From the NCBI RefSeq assembly GCF_028768465.1, contig NZ_CP118225.1, positions 3,577,001 through 3,641,000 of the forward strand: DNA of 64,000 bases, in the 5' to 3' direction. Below the pieces are notes generated by a model. That model searched no databases. It saw only the letters and a list, made by a program, of their open reading frames with translations, and was not told the origin of the DNA. Below are positions 28,961 to 37,308 of the stretch, piece by piece. The stretch is from Rhodopirellula sp. P2 (GTDB taxonomy: Bacteria > Planctomycetota > Planctomycetia > Pirellulales > Pirellulaceae). A program made the position numbers and the translations under genes. Each line of letters starts with the position of its first letter. Positions within the stretch are counted from its first letter, which is position 1.

Positions 28961-29079
28961 GAATTCGACGGGGGTGAAAGAGAGTTGAACGGGGGATGCC
29001 AGCCCGGCAAACCCACGTTGAAGATATGGTTGGTCGGGCAAACCGGTTCAGTGAACGTGATTGCCCGAGGCGTTTTGAT

Positions 29080-30525
29080 TCAAATTTGAGCCAATTCCCG
29101 GGCTCGATCGCGTGCCCAAACGTCTAATTTTAGCAGCCGTTGGAGCGTGGGCGAAGATTCGTGGTTGTGATCCAGCAGAGTTCGGCGGCAAATTTCGGGG
29201 ATGTCAGTAAAGCGAATTTGCCGCTTTAGGAACAGGTCGACTGCGGTTTCGTTGGCGGCGTTGACCACCGCACCCGCCGTTCCACCGACGCGCGCGACTT
29301 CGAATCCGAGGGCCAGAGCCGGAAAACGCTCCGGATCGGCGGGGCAAAGGCTCATGTCCCAGCTCTGTGACCGGTCCAGCGGAGGTGCCGGGCAAGGCAA
29401 CCGCCGTGGGTACGTCAGGGCGTATTGAATCGGCATCCGCATGTCGGGCGGGCTGACCTGGGCGATCAGGCTGCCGTCTTCGAATTCGACCAGTGAGTGG
29501 ATCAGTGACTGGGGATGGACGACGACTTCGATTCTGTCCGCGGGAACGTTGAACAACCATTTCGCTTCGATCACCTCGAGCGCCTTGTTCATCATCGAGG
29601 CGGAATCGATCGTGATTTTTGCCCCCATCTTCCAGGTCGGGTGAGCAAGGGCTTCGTCAATCGTGGCCTCTCGCATTTGAGCCGTGGTCCAGTCGCGAAA
29701 AGGGCCGCCGCTGGCGGTCAGAATCAGTCGTCGGACGCCCGGCCAAGGGGTTGGGGGCGATGAGTTGAGCGGTGGGGCTGGGTGGGAACTCGCTGATCCG
29801 GGAGTGGAATTCGGGGACGAAGCCAGCGTCGGGGGCTGGCTTCGACGCGCTCTTGATTCGGCCAAACACTGGAAAATGGCCGAATGCTCGCTATCGATCG
29901 GCAGCAACTCGGCTCCGTTGTCCGCTGCCGCTTGCGTCACGACGGGGCCTGCGACCACCAAGGTTTCTTTGTTGGCCAAGGCGACGCGTTTGCCTGCGTG
30001 AACGGCGGCGAGGGTGGATTCCAGGCCCGCTCGTCCCACGATGGCGGCAACCACCACATCGACGTCTTTTGCCGTTGCGGCTCGAACCAATGCGTCCGGG
30101 CCAACGTCCAACCGACAACGCTCCGTCAAACGTGAATGGGGTTGGGCGGCCGCTGCTTTGAGTGCCTGGGCGGCTTGTGGTTCCTGTTCGGCATCCGAAA
30201 CGACCACGCTGTGCGGGGCCGTCTGACAATCGCTGGCCAATTGGATCAGGGATTCGATTTGGGAATGGCCGGACACGCTGGAGACTTCCCAGGCCAATTC
30301 AGGATCGCATCGGTTCAGGTTCTCAATCACGTCCAGCGTCGCAACACCAATGCTTCCGGTCGCACCTAGAACGGCGACACGGCTGACAGGACGGCTGTTC
30401 GACCGGAAATCAGGCACGGGGTCCTCGGAGGGGGATTCGGCCGGCACGGTCGGTTCGGATTGGGAGGGGGGGGATGGGGGCAATGTCACGGGAATGATTG
30501 TCCAGGGTGTCGGGGGCCGTATCAT
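29080..30525 (-). CDS. dxr: 1-deoxy-D-xylulose 5-phosphate reductoisomerase
   Basis: Converts DXP to MEP, the committed step of the non-mevalonate isoprenoid pathway. Features: NADPH-binding VSRVAVLGATGSIGVATLDV, GRAGLESTLAAVHAGKRVAL with NKE following, PIDSEHSAIFQCL, the flexible-loop region LTASGGPFRDW, and TIDSASMMNKALEVIEAKWL for metal and substrate. Two oddities are visible. There is a ~50-residue Pro/Ser-rich leader before the Rossmann motif if the ATG at 30525 is right. There is also a Pro/Ser/Ala-rich insertion of about 35 residues (DNA ~29731-29860) between SEHSAIFQCL and the TASGGPFR loop. Forms a unit with rseP and is divergent from ftsH. Confidence 0.95.
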   Translation of the reverse strand: MIRPPTPWTIIPVTLPPSPPSQSEPTVPAESPSEDPVPDFRSNSRPVSRVAVLGATGSIGVATLDVIENLNRCDPELAWEVSSVSGHSQIESLIQLASDCQTAPHSVVVSDAEQEPQAAQALKAAAAQPHSRLTERCRLDVGPDALVRAATAKDVDVVVAAIVGRAGLESTLAAVHAGKRVALANKETLVVAGPVVTQAAADNGAELLPIDSEHSAIFQCLAESRARRSQPPTLASSPNSTPGSASSHPAPPLNSSPPTPWPGVRRLILTASGGPFRDWTTAQMREATIDEALAHPTWKMGAKITIDSASMMNKALEVIEAKWLFNVPADRIEVVVHPQSLIHSLVEFEDGSLIAQVSPPDMRMPIQYALTYPRRLPCPAPPLDRSQSWDMSLCPADPERFPALALGFEVARVGGTAGAVVNAANETAVDLFLKRQIRFTDIPEICRRTLLDHNHESSPTLQRLLKLDVWARDRARELAQI

Positions 30526-30694
30526 GGGGGAACGGACCAGCCAGAACAATCCGAATAAGCCCTCCAGACGCGTTGCAGGGCCAGATTTTCGCCCTGCAGC
30601 GGAAGTGGTGCCTTGGGAAGTCACCTGGCAGAAGAAATAGTGGGACCGTGGCTGAAACAGCCGTCTTCAACGAAACAATGACAATTGGAACGCA

Positions 30695-32941
30695 ATGAGC
30701 AACGAACCCAAGTCGAAACGCGGTGGATCGTCCGAGAATCGAGGCGGAGGAAATGTGTGGTTGGTTTTGCTGGCCGTGACCTGCGCCGTCGTGCTGAGTG
30801 CGTTCCTTTTCAGTGACAATCGCCGACGTTTGGCCTACCCGCATTTGAAAGAATTGCTGACCAAGTCAGCGGAGCGGCAGCAGGCGATTGAGTCCCAGCA
30901 AGCGATCGCTGCATCGGACCTGCAGGCTGAACCGGCGGAGGATCAACTGGCCGAGCAATCGGAATCGACCGCGGACGGGGACCCCACGGAAGAGGAGTCC
31001 GCAGACGATTCCACGTCGGGAACCGTCGCGACTTTGATCAACGAAGACCCCGCCAACGAAGAACCTGCCAATGAGCTCGCTGGCCCCAAAATCGTTGTCC
31101 CCAGCAGCACCAAGGAAAACGTGTGGCACGAATTCAGCCGCCTCAGTGACATTCGGGTGGCCGACGATCGGATCACAGGCAAAGTCTATTTCAAGGCGTT
31201 CACGCCGAATCATTCCAGCGAGAAAGAACCGGCCGAAGAAGTCCAGTTTCTGACCATTCGGGGCTATCCCAACGATGTGATCGCAGCGGAACTGGAAACC
31301 TTGTTGGAACAGTCTGGGGTCGCGTGGGACAACGATCGTCCCAGCCGTTTTCTGGAAAACCATTGGCCAGAGTTGCTGATGATCGGTGTGTTGGTGGCAC
31401 TCGGGATCGTGATGCTCAAACGCATGGGGGGCGTCAATTCTCCCATGTCGTTCTCGCGAAGTCGTGGCAAGCTTTACAGCGAAGAGGATTTGCCGACCAC
31501 GTTTGAAGATGTGGCAGGCATTGAAGAGGCCGTCGACGAAGTTCGCGAGGTGGTGGACTTTCTCAAAAACAGCGAGAAGTACCAGAGTTTGGGCGGGCGG
31601 ATTCCCAAAGGTGTCTTGCTGGTCGGGCCTCCTGGAACGGGAAAAACGTTGCTGGCCAAGGCGATCGCGGGCGAAGCGGGGGTGCCGTTCTTCAGCCTGT
31701 CTGGAAGTGACTTTGTCGAGATGTTCGTTGGTGTGGGGGCGGCTCGCGTTCGCGACATGTTCACACAAGCTGTCAATCGTGCACCGTGCATCATCTTCAT
31801 CGACGAACTCGATGCACTCGGCAAAAGCCGCAGCGGCAACGCCGTCGGTGGGCATGATGAACGGGAGCAAACGTTGAACGCGCTGCTGGTTGAGATGGAC
31901 GGTTTCGATTCCAACTCGGGCGTCATCGTCGTCGCCGCCACCAACCGTCCGGAGACCTTGGACCCGGCGTTGTTGCGTCCAGGTCGCTTTGACCGACATG
32001 TGTTGGTTGACCGCCCTGATGTGGCCGGACGTGAAGAAATCTTGGCGGTGCACGTCAAAAACGTGAAGCTCGACGAGACCGTTGAACTGAGAAGCATCGC
32101 GTCAATCACCAGCGGTTTTGTGGGCGCTGATCTGGCCAACCTGGTCAACGAAGCCGCGTTGTTGGCCGCTCGAAACGGCAAACCAGCGGTTGCCATGGAA
32201 GAGTTCAACGAAGCCGTCGAACGTGTCACGGCAGGGTTGGAAAAGAAAAAACGGGTGATGAACGAAGACGAAAAAATCCGCGTGGCTTATCACGAGTCGG
32301 GCCATGCACTCGTCGCCGCGGCACTTCCCAACACGGATCCCGTGCACAAAGTCAGCATCATCCCGCGTGGATTGGCCGCGCTGGGGTACATGATGCAGCG
32401 TCCGGAATCCGAGCGTTTCCTGATGACCAAGAGTGAGCTTGAAAGCCAGATGAAAGTCATGCTGGCGGGCACGTTGGCGGAGGAAATGATTTTTCAGGAC
32501 ATCAGCACCGGAGCTCAAAACGACTTGGAACGCTGCACCGAAACGGCTCGCAGCATGGTGATGGACTACGGCATGAGCCGGCTTGGTCGAATCAATCTTC
32601 GTCGCAACACACGCAGCCCGTTCCTGGCTGGTTCGGGTGGCGGCGACTACCAGATCATGCATAGCGATGAGATGGCCAAGATGATCGACAAAGAAGTTTC
32701 CCGGATTGTCGAAGACACACTGGCGCAGACTCGCGAGATTTTGGAGCAACGCCGGGATGTCTTGGAGGCGGTCACGCAGCGGTTGTTGGAGGTCGAGGCG
32801 ATCGACAACGAAGAATTGACGCGTTTGATCCAGGAGCACAGCCGCGGCCCGTGGTTGGTGCCTGGAACGGTCACGGAAAAACCAAAAGCAAAAATTGTCC
32901 CACGCCGAGATTCGGATTCCTCGCAGTCGAATCACTCGTGA
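30695..32941 (+). CDS. ftsH: ATP-dependent zinc metalloprotease FtsH
   Basis: Membrane-anchored AAA+ protease that degrades unstable and misassembled membrane proteins. First membrane helix at residues ~20-38; second at ~225-243 ([20 protein letters not shown]). AAA module: Walker A GPPGTGKT near residue 310, Walker [35 protein letters not shown]. Peptidase: HEXXH as [13 protein letters not shown] near residue 531, third ligand region [19 protein letters not shown]. The length of 748 aa exceeds the usual ~640 because the periplasmic loop has an acidic, Glu/Asp/Ser/Ala-rich insertion (residues ~70-125). The gene is followed by a strong intrinsic terminator at 33051-33087. Divergent from dxr. 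Confidence 0.97.
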   Translation: MSNEPKSKRGGSSENRGGGNVWLVLLAVTCAVVLSAFLFSDNRRRLAYPHLKELLTKSAERQQAIESQQAIAASDLQAEPAEDQLAEQSESTADGDPTEEESADDSTSGTVATLINEDPANEEPANELAGPKIVVPSSTKENVWHEFSRLSDIRVADDRITGKVYFKAFTPNHSSEKEPAEEVQFLTIRGYPNDVIAAELETLLEQSGVAWDNDRPSRFLENHWPELLMIGVLVALGIVMLKRMGGVNSPMSFSRSRGKLYSEEDLPTTFEDVAGIEEAVDEVREVVDFLKNSEKYQSLGGRIPKGVLLVGPPGTGKTLLAKAIAGEAGVPFFSLSGSDFVEMFVGVGAARVRDMFTQAVNRAPCIIFIDELDALGKSRSGNAVGGHDEREQTLNALLVEMDGFDSNSGVIVVAATNRPETLDPALLRPGRFDRHVLVDRPDVAGREEILAVHVKNVKLDETVELRSIASITSGFVGADLANLVNEAALLAARNGKPAVAMEEFNEAVERVTAGLEKKKRVMNEDEKIRVAYHESGHALVAAALPNTDPVHKVSIIPRGLAALGYMMQRPESERFLMTKSELESQMKVMLAGTLAEEMIFQDISTGAQNDLERCTETARSMVMDYGMSRLGRINLRRNTRSPFLAGSGGGDYQIMHSDEMAKMIDKEVSRIVEDTLAQTREILEQRRDVLEAVTQRLLEVEAIDNEELTRLIQEHSRGPWLVPGTVTEKPKAKIVPRRDSDSSQSNHS

Positions 32942-33050
32942 TTGGGGGGGATTTCCGCGTCCTTGGGGGACCTGGGTGACGGCACACAAAGTGTGTTCGA
33001 TTGGAATTCCGGTCTTTCGAAAAACTTCGAAGATTTGTTAAAGCCCGATG

Positions 33051-33087
33051 CGGCAAGCGACGACATGCGTCCGCCTTGCCGTTTTTT
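33051..33087 (+). terminator. Intrinsic terminator after ftsH
   Basis: CGGCAAG (33051-33057) pairs with CTTGCCG (33075-33081), with extra CG/CG pairing inside, followed directly by TTTTTT (33082-33087). It lies 110 bp after the ftsH stop codon and before the lipoprotein gene. Confidence 0.85.
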
Positions 33088-33121
33088 CATAGGCAGATGA
33101 CACGCAATCGGGCGTTCCAAG

Positions 33122-34000
33122 ATGCGATTCAATTGGATGGCGAAGAATACTATCGGGCGGACCTGGGCCGGCCTTTCGGCAGTCACTGCGCTCGGTCTGT
33201 TGACTGGTTGCCAGCAAACCAACGGGACCACCGGTGCTCCGATCAGCATGCTTCAACCCGGTCAGGCTGCGGTTCAGAATCCAACGTTGCCGTCCCTCGG
33301 CCCGTTTGGTGCCTCGGCTCGTGTCCCGCCGCCAGCGACGGGATCGTACGGCCAAGTCAGCGGCAGCCCGGCCGGGGCGTCCAGCTACGCTCCGACGGGG
33401 ACATACAACTCCACGTCCGGCAACGTGATTCCAATGAGTCACAACTCCAGCGACACGGTCGGATCTGGCATCGCTCAGGCAGGCGGTGCGATGCCGGGCA
33501 GCATGTCGCCGATGGCACAAACGGCGAATCAACAATGGGTGGAAACCAACGCGGTTCAGCCCACCTCAATGATGCCAGCGGCAGCGGATTCCGCCGGTGG
33601 TGTTCGCAGCGGCGGGATGCAAGTGATTGACTTGACGGGGGCCCCACCGCCACCGGGCTATGTCCCACAAACAACCAACGGCTATTCCAATTCGGCTTCG
33701 TATCCATCGGCGAACATGATGGGCACGAACAACGTTGCCGCTCAGGTGAACGTCGGTTCGTCATCCTTGCCTGGCCAATTGCCGGTCAGCCAATTGGTGC
33801 CTTCGACTTCCCCTGCGGTTCAAGCCTTGCAGTGGAACACTGCGTCAGCCCCCGTTCAAGCACCTCAGGGGGCGTTCCAGGGCAATGCCGGGCTGCAGAA
33901 CAACGGCCTGAACGCTGCCTCTTCCGGGCAAGCCGCTGCGAATCAGCCCAGTTTCTCCACAGCGGATCGCCCCGTTCAGTGGCGCGCACCGAATCGTTGA
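33122..34000 (+). CDS. Low-complexity putative lipoprotein
   Basis: A 292-aa protein of unknown function. The N-terminus ends in a lipobox, AVTALGLLTGCQQT, with Cys as the predicted lipidated residue at about position 30. The mature part is rich in Pro, Ser, Asn, Gln, Gly and Ala with no repeat of fixed length (for example TGAPISMLQPGQAAVQNPTL). It is probably an extended surface or periplasmic protein. It follows the ftsH terminator, so it is likely transcribed on its own. It is convergent with trpA. Confidence 0.75.
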   Translation: MRFNWMAKNTIGRTWAGLSAVTALGLLTGCQQTNGTTGAPISMLQPGQAAVQNPTLPSLGPFGASARVPPPATGSYGQVSGSPAGASSYAPTGTYNSTSGNVIPMSHNSSDTVGSGIAQAGGAMPGSMSPMAQTANQQWVETNAVQPTSMMPAAADSAGGVRSGGMQVIDLTGAPPPPGYVPQTTNGYSNSASYPSANMMGTNNVAAQVNVGSSSLPGQLPVSQLVPSTSPAVQALQWNTASAPVQAPQGAFQGNAGLQNNGLNAASSGQAAANQPSFSTADRPVQWRAPNR

Positions 34001-34098
34001 ATCGAAACCGCTGAATTCGAGCTGCTGACAATCGCTCGGGTTGGCGACGGACTGCGTCCGTGGAAGGCAACCAAGAACGCGTCAACGATCGCAAACGT

Positions 34099-34935
34099 TT
34101 ACGCAGCGTCGATCGCGGATCGCAGGGAACGGCAGAACTCGCCCGCTTCGTCGGCGGCCGCTTTGACGGGGTCCGTTCCCGATTCGTTCGCCTGGGCCAC
34201 CGCCGCGGCAACTCGCCGGACAATCGCGGAGCCAACGATCAAGCCATCGGAAACAGGCGCCAGTTGGGCTGCGGTTTCAGGACCGCTGATTCCGAACCCG
34301 ATGCAGATCGGCAGTTCGGTTTGTTCACGGAGCCAGCCCACATTGTCAACCAAATCGGCCGGCAACGCGGTTCGCTCGCCAGTGATTCCCGTGACGGAAA
34401 CGTAGTACAGGAAACCGCTGGACAGTTCCGCGATGCGGCATTGGCGGTCTCTCGTCGTGGTGGGTGTGACAAGCTGGATCAGGTCGAAACCTTTTTCCTG
34501 GCAAACCTTGCTGAACTCGTCCGCTTCTTCCACCAACAAATCAGGCACGATCGCGCCGCAATAGCCAGCTTGCATGGCCTGCTCGACGTACTTGGCCATT
34601 CCGATTCGGTAGATGATCGAATAGCTGACCATCGTCACGCGTGGCATCGCGGCAACATCGGCGTTGTCGGTCAAATGCTGGCCGAGATCCCAGACGTGTT
34701 GCAGCTTGAACCCCGCGTCGAGAGCCCGTTGGTAAGAGGCCTGGATCACCGGTCCGTCGGCGATGGGATCGCTGTAGGGGACTCCGATTTCGCAGAGATC
34801 GGCACCGGCGCGGCGCGCCGCTGCGACGACCGCTTCCGTGGTGTCAATGTTCGGGTCGCCGGTCGTCAAAAACGGCATCAAGGCTTTGCGGTTCTGACCA
34901 CGCAGCGATTCAAACAGGTTTTGCAGAGGCGTCAT
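34099..34935 (-). CDS. trpA: Tryptophan synthase alpha chain
   Basis: Cleaves indole-3-glycerol phosphate to indole and glyceraldehyde-3-phosphate, passing indole to TrpB. The 278-aa TIM barrel shows LMPFLTTGDPN, the catalytic region CEIGVPYSDPIADGPVIQ (Glu and Asp), GAIVPDLLVEEADEF, the LVTPTTTRDR loop, YVSVTGITGERTAL and IGFGISGPE / DGLIVGSAIV for phosphate binding. Length and motifs are normal. No trpB or other trp gene is in the window, so trpA is isolated here. Two exported-protein genes lie upstream on the same strand. Confidence 0.98.
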   Translation of the reverse strand: MTPLQNLFESLRGQNRKALMPFLTTGDPNIDTTEAVVAAARRAGADLCEIGVPYSDPIADGPVIQASYQRALDAGFKLQHVWDLGQHLTDNADVAAMPRVTMVSYSIIYRIGMAKYVEQAMQAGYCGAIVPDLLVEEADEFSKVCQEKGFDLIQLVTPTTTRDRQCRIAELSSGFLYYVSVTGITGERTALPADLVDNVGWLREQTELPICIGFGISGPETAAQLAPVSDGLIVGSAIVRRVAAAVAQANESGTDPVKAAADEAGEFCRSLRSAIDAA

Positions 34936-34998
34936 GGATGTCGGATCAGCGTCGAAATGGGCGGACGAAACAGGTCTCAGGGAATTCTGCCGCCAAGC

Positions 34999-35472
34999 CT
35001 AGATTCCCGCGTGCGGATCGGCAACCAAGCCGCCACCAAAGACGGGGCGTGTCGGGACGGGATGGAACCGGGGCCAGGGTACCTTGGGTGGCTCTTCTGG
35101 CTCGGAGTGAACGCCGCCGGTGATGGGATCCAAGTCCATCGGCAGGGCTCCATCCATCACCCCCGATCCGACCTGTCCGGGGGCACCATGGTGAGGTGTT
35201 CCGGTGCGGTCACACATGACCCCATGCCCGTCGGTGGGGACAATCACGGCACCGTCTTCAATCAGGCTCTGGGTGTGCTGAGCGGCGGTGTGAGGCCGTC
35301 CGCGACGCCAATCGCCAAGCAATCCGCCATGATCGTCGGGGTCGTGGGTCCGCTCGCTGGGGACGCCGAGAGCCACGCATCCGCTGGTGCAAGCCAGCAA
35401 TCCGACCAGCAAGCATCGCGTCAGCGAGCTGGCGATCCAAAGGCGACGATCATGGCAATCCGAATGTGGCAT
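34999..35472 (-). CDS. Putative small lipoprotein, His/Gly/Pro-rich
   Basis: A 157-aa protein of unknown function. The N-terminal segment LLVGLLACTSGCVALG contains a lipobox, with Cys at about residue 32. The mature part is rich in Gly, His, Pro and Asp and shows no domain. It lies between the PQQ-propeller gene and trpA on the minus strand with short gaps (~93 and ~63 bp). A long open frame on the opposite strand covering this and trpA is not credible, because trpA is certain. Existence of the gene is likely but not proven. Confidence 0.6.
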   Translation of the reverse strand: MPHSDCHDRRLWIASSLTRCLLVGLLACTSGCVALGVPSERTHDPDDHGGLLGDWRRGRPHTAAQHTQSLIEDGAVIVPTDGHGVMCDRTGTPHHGAPGQVGSGVMDGALPMDLDPITGGVHSEPEEPPKVPWPRFHPVPTRPVFGGGLVADPHAGI

Positions 35473-35565
35473 AACTCATGGATCGGTCAGCGGAATCGTT
35501 TTCTTGAGAATAAATTGCCTGACCGGAAAAGTCGTCCGCTGGTCAATGCCAGCGAGCTGGCGAGA

Positions 35566-36897
35566 TCAGCGAAGGCCAACCGAGATCAAGTACTCTTGCC
35601 GTTGATCTCCTTGCCCAACCCCGGTTCGAATCAGCAGCCGATCGTCGTGGGGGACCGGCGTGGCGAAAAGAGAGTCGCCGGTTTTGTTTTCCGCTTTCAA
35701 TTCGAATCGATCCTGGCTGGCTTGGTAGACGAAGACGGTGCCGTCCTCGGCCGCCACATAGATGCGATCATCGACCAACAACGGTGAGGCACTGATGCCA
35801 CCGCCGAACAAACGTGTTCGCCACATTTGTTTGCCGTCCATGGTCCGCCAGCAGTAGGCAACGCCCGTGTCCGCGACGGCGAACACGTAGTTGGGGATGG
35901 TCAGCAGCGACTGCTCGTAACACTGGACGTTGTTTTCCCACTGCACACTCTTGGAGCTGCCATCGCCCAAGATGCACCAGGTGCCGGATCTGGGATTGCC
36001 GCCGCTGGTGATGACGCGGCGATCGTCCCAGACGACGGTGCCACAGATCGCCTCGGTCGCCGTGTCCACGCCCCAGAGTTCTTTGCCAGTGACGGGATCG
36101 TAGGCATTGATCATGTCGGCCCCCGAGATCAGCACCATCGGCTGGCCCCCAATCGTCGCCGCGATGGGCGTGGCAAAGTTCAGATTGGACGGCCGGGCAA
36201 CTCGCCAAATGTCGCGGCCGGTTTGAGTGTCCAAGGCCGCGAGACAGCTTTCAGGGCCGTCGTATTCTGCTGCGACGACCAGCAAGCCATCCACCAGAAT
36301 CGGGCTGGCTCCATACCCAAATTGGAATTGCGAAGGGCGAAACTCCGCGACTTTCCTCTGCCAGTTTTGTTTGCCTTCCAGATTCAACGAGGTCACGACG
36401 ATCGCGTCATCGGTGTGGAATGAAACGTAAATGTTTTGACCGTCCGAGGCGGGGCTGGGGGAGGCAAACGAATTGTTTGAGTGGATTCGCTCGGGCAGCG
36501 TCCCGCGGTGAATGATCCAGTTGTCGACCATCCGTCCATCGGAACGATTGCATTTGATCAGGCGCTGGGTTTCATCTTCGGCCACCGCCGTGGTCAAGAA
36601 AATATGCTCCCCGACAACGATGGGCGACGAATGCCCGCGACCCGGAATCGCGGTTTTCCAAATGACATTTTCGCTTCGTTCCAAATCCCAGCGGATGGGA
36701 GCGTCTGAATCAGCCGGTGCGTGGTTGTTGCCCTCGGGGCCTCGCCACTGCAGCCAGTCCCCCGCGGCGCAGGTCGAAACCGTCCCCAGAACCCCGCCTG
36801 CCAATTGGACCGGCCCAGCCAACAACAGCAATGCCAATGGAACGAGCATGCGGTGGAGCGGACGCAGGGGACACAACAGGGAAGCAGATCGATTCAT
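35566..36897 (-). CDS. Secreted PQQ-like beta-propeller protein
   Basis: A 443-aa exported protein. Signal peptide in residues ~1-45 (MLVPLALLLLAGPVQLAGGV within it). The mature part opens with DWLQWRGPEGNNHAPADSD and IPGRGHSSPIVVGEHIFLTT, which I recognise as the planctomycete PQQ-binding-like propeller family related to BamB. Blade motifs include LAALDTQTGRDIWRVA, YDPVTGKELWGVDT and WRTMDGKQMWRTRLFGG. No catalytic residues of quinoprotein dehydrogenases are evident, so it is probably a structural or binding propeller. I chose the ATG at 36897, which starts the signal peptide; the frame is open to 37014. Confidence 0.9.
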   Translation of the reverse strand: MNRSASLLCPLRPLHRMLVPLALLLLAGPVQLAGGVLGTVSTCAAGDWLQWRGPEGNNHAPADSDAPIRWDLERSENVIWKTAIPGRGHSSPIVVGEHIFLTTAVAEDETQRLIKCNRSDGRMVDNWIIHRGTLPERIHSNNSFASPSPASDGQNIYVSFHTDDAIVVTSLNLEGKQNWQRKVAEFRPSQFQFGYGASPILVDGLLVVAAEYDGPESCLAALDTQTGRDIWRVARPSNLNFATPIAATIGGQPMVLISGADMINAYDPVTGKELWGVDTATEAICGTVVWDDRRVITSGGNPRSGTWCILGDGSSKSVQWENNVQCYEQSLLTIPNYVFAVADTGVAYCWRTMDGKQMWRTRLFGGGISASPLLVDDRIYVAAEDGTVFVYQASQDRFELKAENKTGDSLFATPVPHDDRLLIRTGVGQGDQRQEYLISVGLR

Positions 36898-37308
36898 ATT
36901 CCAAATCCATTGTCGGAAGAGAGTGCGAGAAGAGACGCTGCAGGCTGACAAACCGCACGCGTGGGAGGCGCCGGAGGCGTGCCGCCATTGGAACACCAAA
37001 GAGAAATCGCTCAAGATCCGTTTGCAGACTTGAGATCCATTCGGCTCGGTGGGACCCCGATGCGTCCGTTTTGAAGGTCAAGGGACGTCTTGAGGGTCAA
37101 GGGACGTCGATTGGAGGGGCTCATCTGCCGGAGCAGCGCCGACGCGGCTTGATCCGGCCTACCTCGCAAAGCCATCACTCATCCAATCGATGTCCCTCCG
37201 AAAGGAGGGAGGTGGAGAGCACGGAGGGGCGAAATTCCATGCTCACCGAGATCGGTGAGCAGTGTGTCATTCAGCTCGCGATTGAACCATCTTGCTGACA
37301 ACGGGGTG
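36898..37308. other. Gene-free stretch with tandem repeat and two strong hairpins
   Basis: A 19-bp unit, TGA(A/G)GGTCAAGGGACGTC plus one base, occurs twice in tandem at 37072-37090 and 37091-37109. Two perfect stem-loops follow: CCCTCC-GAAA-GGAGGG at 37194-37209 and GCTCACCGA-GA-TCGGTGAGC at 37241-37260. The region lies between the 3' end of the Met-rich gene and the start of the PQQ-propeller gene, both on the minus strand. No T-run follows either stem, and no protein-like open frame was found. Confidence 0.7.

Noticed and set aside
35620..35640. GGTTCGAATC, resembling a tRNA T-loop
   Set aside because: It lies inside the PQQ-propeller coding sequence and no acceptor, anticodon or D-arm surrounds it.
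34060..35787. 575-codon plus-strand frame across trpA and a lipoprotein gene
   Set aside because: TrpA motifs are complete on the minus strand; the plus frame is His/Arg/Gly-rich with no domain.
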